DNA of 7,873 nt from Chloroflexota bacterium (GTDB taxonomy: Bacteria > Chloroflexota > Dehalococcoidia > DSTF01 > JACRBR01), in assembly GCA_021813085.1 (NCBI GenBank), contig JAKAMA010000099.1:1-7873 (forward strand), read 5' to 3'. The stretch's first letter is position 1. Each line of letters opens with the position of its first letter. A model generated the notes under the pieces. That model saw only the letters and a program-made list of their open reading frames with translations. It did no database searches and was not told where the DNA came from. The position numbers and the translations under genes are program-made. Positions 7,106 to 7,873 of this stretch are shown one piece after another.

Positions 7106-7752
7106 GGCACTCCTTCCCCGGACTGCTCACCCGCGCCGACGATCTGCGATATGAAGAAGACGGCGACGCCGTAGAGCGACCAGACGGTGAGCAGCACCGC
7201 GGCGATCGGCCACCCGCTCAGCACCCAGTGCGGCCAGCCGCTCGTTTGTTGCGTCGATGTGGCGTTGAGCCCCGGGATCTTGACGCCCGCGTCCTGCACG
7301 TAGAGCTGCCGGTCGCCGCTGACCGCCAGAGGTGCGCTGGTCTTGGCCGGCGCATACCGGTCGCTGCCCGCGAAGACGGCGTTGACCGTCAACTTGCCCG
7401 TACGGCGTACTTCGTACTGGGCCGCCGCCACGCCGTGGCTATCGGTCATGGCGTCGGCGATGACCATGTCGCCGCTCGTGTTCAGGAACGTCGCCGGGCT
7501 CGTGAACTGCACGTCCACGCCGGGGATGCCCGTGCCGCGCGCATCGACGAGGCGCGCCTGCAGCAGGATGCTCTGGCCGAGCTGGGCGCTCGCCGGCACG
7601 GAGATGCCGATCGCCGTCGGCGCCTTCGCCGGGGTTTGCGCCGCGACGGACCGCGGCGTCATCGCCAGCACGCCGGCGACGAGCGCGACGAGCGCGAAGA
7701 GCCCGCTGACGGTGCGAGAGCGGTACACGGCGGTCATGGCGGCCGTCTTCAT
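7102..7752 (-). CDS. Secreted Ig-like domain protein with C-terminal membrane helix
   Basis: This 216-residue protein has not been assigned a function. It has an N-terminal signal sequence (hydrophobic about residues 16-31, possible cleavage after SVAA near 38). A bacterial Ig-like (Big_1-type) domain spans about 46-145, with segments such as ILLQARLVDARGTGIPGVDV, TDSHGVAAAQYEV and AVFAGSDRYAPA. A linker precedes a C-terminal hydrophobic helix (about 176-204) with an aromatic end, YGVAVFFISQIVG. It contains no Cys and no heme motif, so it probably acts as a scaffold or docking part, not a carrier. The start has AGGGAG at 7764-7759 with a 6-base spacer and overlaps the upstream stop in ATGA; its own stop overlaps the cytochrome start the same way. 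The terminal helix loosely recalls the small subunit IIa of ba3-type cytochrome oxidase, a comparison from memory that needs alignment. Confidence 0.88.
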   Translation of the reverse strand: MKTAAMTAVYRSRTVSGLFALVALVAGVLAMTPRSVAAQTPAKAPTAIGISVPASAQLGQSILLQARLVDARGTGIPGVDVQFTSPATFLNTSGDMVIADAMTDSHGVAAAQYEVRRTGKLTVNAVFAGSDRYAPAKTSAPLAVSGDRQLYVQDAGVKIPGLNATSTQQTSGWPHWVLSGWPIAAVLLTVWSLYGVAVFFISQIVGAGEQSGEGVP

Positions 7753-7873
7753 TGCGAGCTCCCTGTCTCCGCCGACCGCGCGACCGGCACGGACACGCGC
7801 CTTGGCGGTACGGTCACCGTGGCCGGAGCCGGCAGCTCCACTTCTTCGGGACCACGGTGCTCCATCACTTCCC
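7749..7873 (-). CDS. C-terminal end of an unidentified protein (partial, runs off the window)
   Basis: An open minus-strand frame enters from the window edge and ends at TGA 7751-7749, overlapping the ATG of the Ig-like gene as ATGA. Forty residues are visible, beginning EVMEHRGPEEVELPAP and ending in a Pro/Val/Arg-rich tail (VTVPPRRVSVPVARSAETGSSQ split across codons 7822-7752). The tail is polar and low in complexity, as in a disordered end after a last folded or membrane segment. The stop-start overlap, repeated at the next junction, supports it as a real gene of the same operon. Identity cannot be read from this tail. A heme-copper oxidase or cytochrome complex subunit would fit the neighbours, but that is only inference. 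Confidence 0.65.
   Translation of the reverse strand, partial: EVMEHRGPEEVELPAPATVTVPPRRVSVPVARSAETGSSQ

Noticed and set aside
6630..7130. Upstream extension of the cupredoxin frame to 7130, giving a 533-residue protein
   Set aside because: The extra part overlaps the clear cytochrome c gene in another frame and has no domain of its own. The AGGAGG-led ATG at 6629, followed by a Tat signal and lipobox, is the convincing start.

Overview
The window is strongly GC-rich and gene-dense, with third codon positions overwhelmingly G or C. Genes are short-spaced or overlapping, and there are Tat-type lipoprotein and c-type cytochrome genes. No rRNA, tRNA, mobile element or CRISPR array is visible. 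The mix of a leucine/ketone-body catabolic operon, a NarL-family sensor kinase and a Ser/Thr/Ala/Pro-rich bacterial lipoprotein fits an aerobic GC-rich bacterium. The lipoprotein style and the redox cluster recall Chloroflexota, but this is an impression from composition and gene style, not a demonstrated placement.

Region 1 (1-3646, plus strand) is the end of a catabolic operon. It holds the C-terminal part of a biotin-dependent acyl-CoA carboxylase alpha subunit (biotin carboxylase plus biotinyl domain), hydroxymethylglutaryl-CoA lyase, and the two subunits of a family I 3-oxoacid CoA-transferase. The first three genes overlap by 14 and 4 bases, and the fourth follows after 10 bases with its ribosome binding site inside the preceding stop codon. 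Together they read as the lower half of leucine/isovalerate degradation: 3-methylcrotonyl-CoA to 3-methylglutaconyl-CoA, (hydration by an enzyme not seen here), HMG-CoA to acetyl-CoA plus acetoacetate, then activation of acetoacetate to acetoacetyl-CoA.

Region 2 (3667-5292, minus strand) is a membrane-bound GAF/HisKA_3/HATPase sensor histidine kinase converging on the catabolic operon with a 20-base gap. No response regulator lies on either side. Its upstream intergenic region (5293-5528) contains an 11-bp hairpin abutting the Shine-Dalgarno sequence, a perfect 16-bp palindrome, a possible -10 hexamer, and a large GC-rich hairpin that probably ends the next operon.

Region 3 (5529-7873, minus strand) is a tightly coupled operon for extracytoplasmic electron transfer. 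In transcription order it holds the C-terminal tail of an unidentified protein running off the window, a secreted Ig-like protein with a C-terminal membrane helix, a membrane-anchored monoheme cytochrome c, and a Tat-exported lipoprotein with two cupredoxin-like domains. The cupredoxin repeats have an unusually long Cys-to-His loop, and the second has Gln where the axial Met is expected. This operon, possibly attached to a heme-copper oxidase outside the window, is the most interesting part of the sequence.
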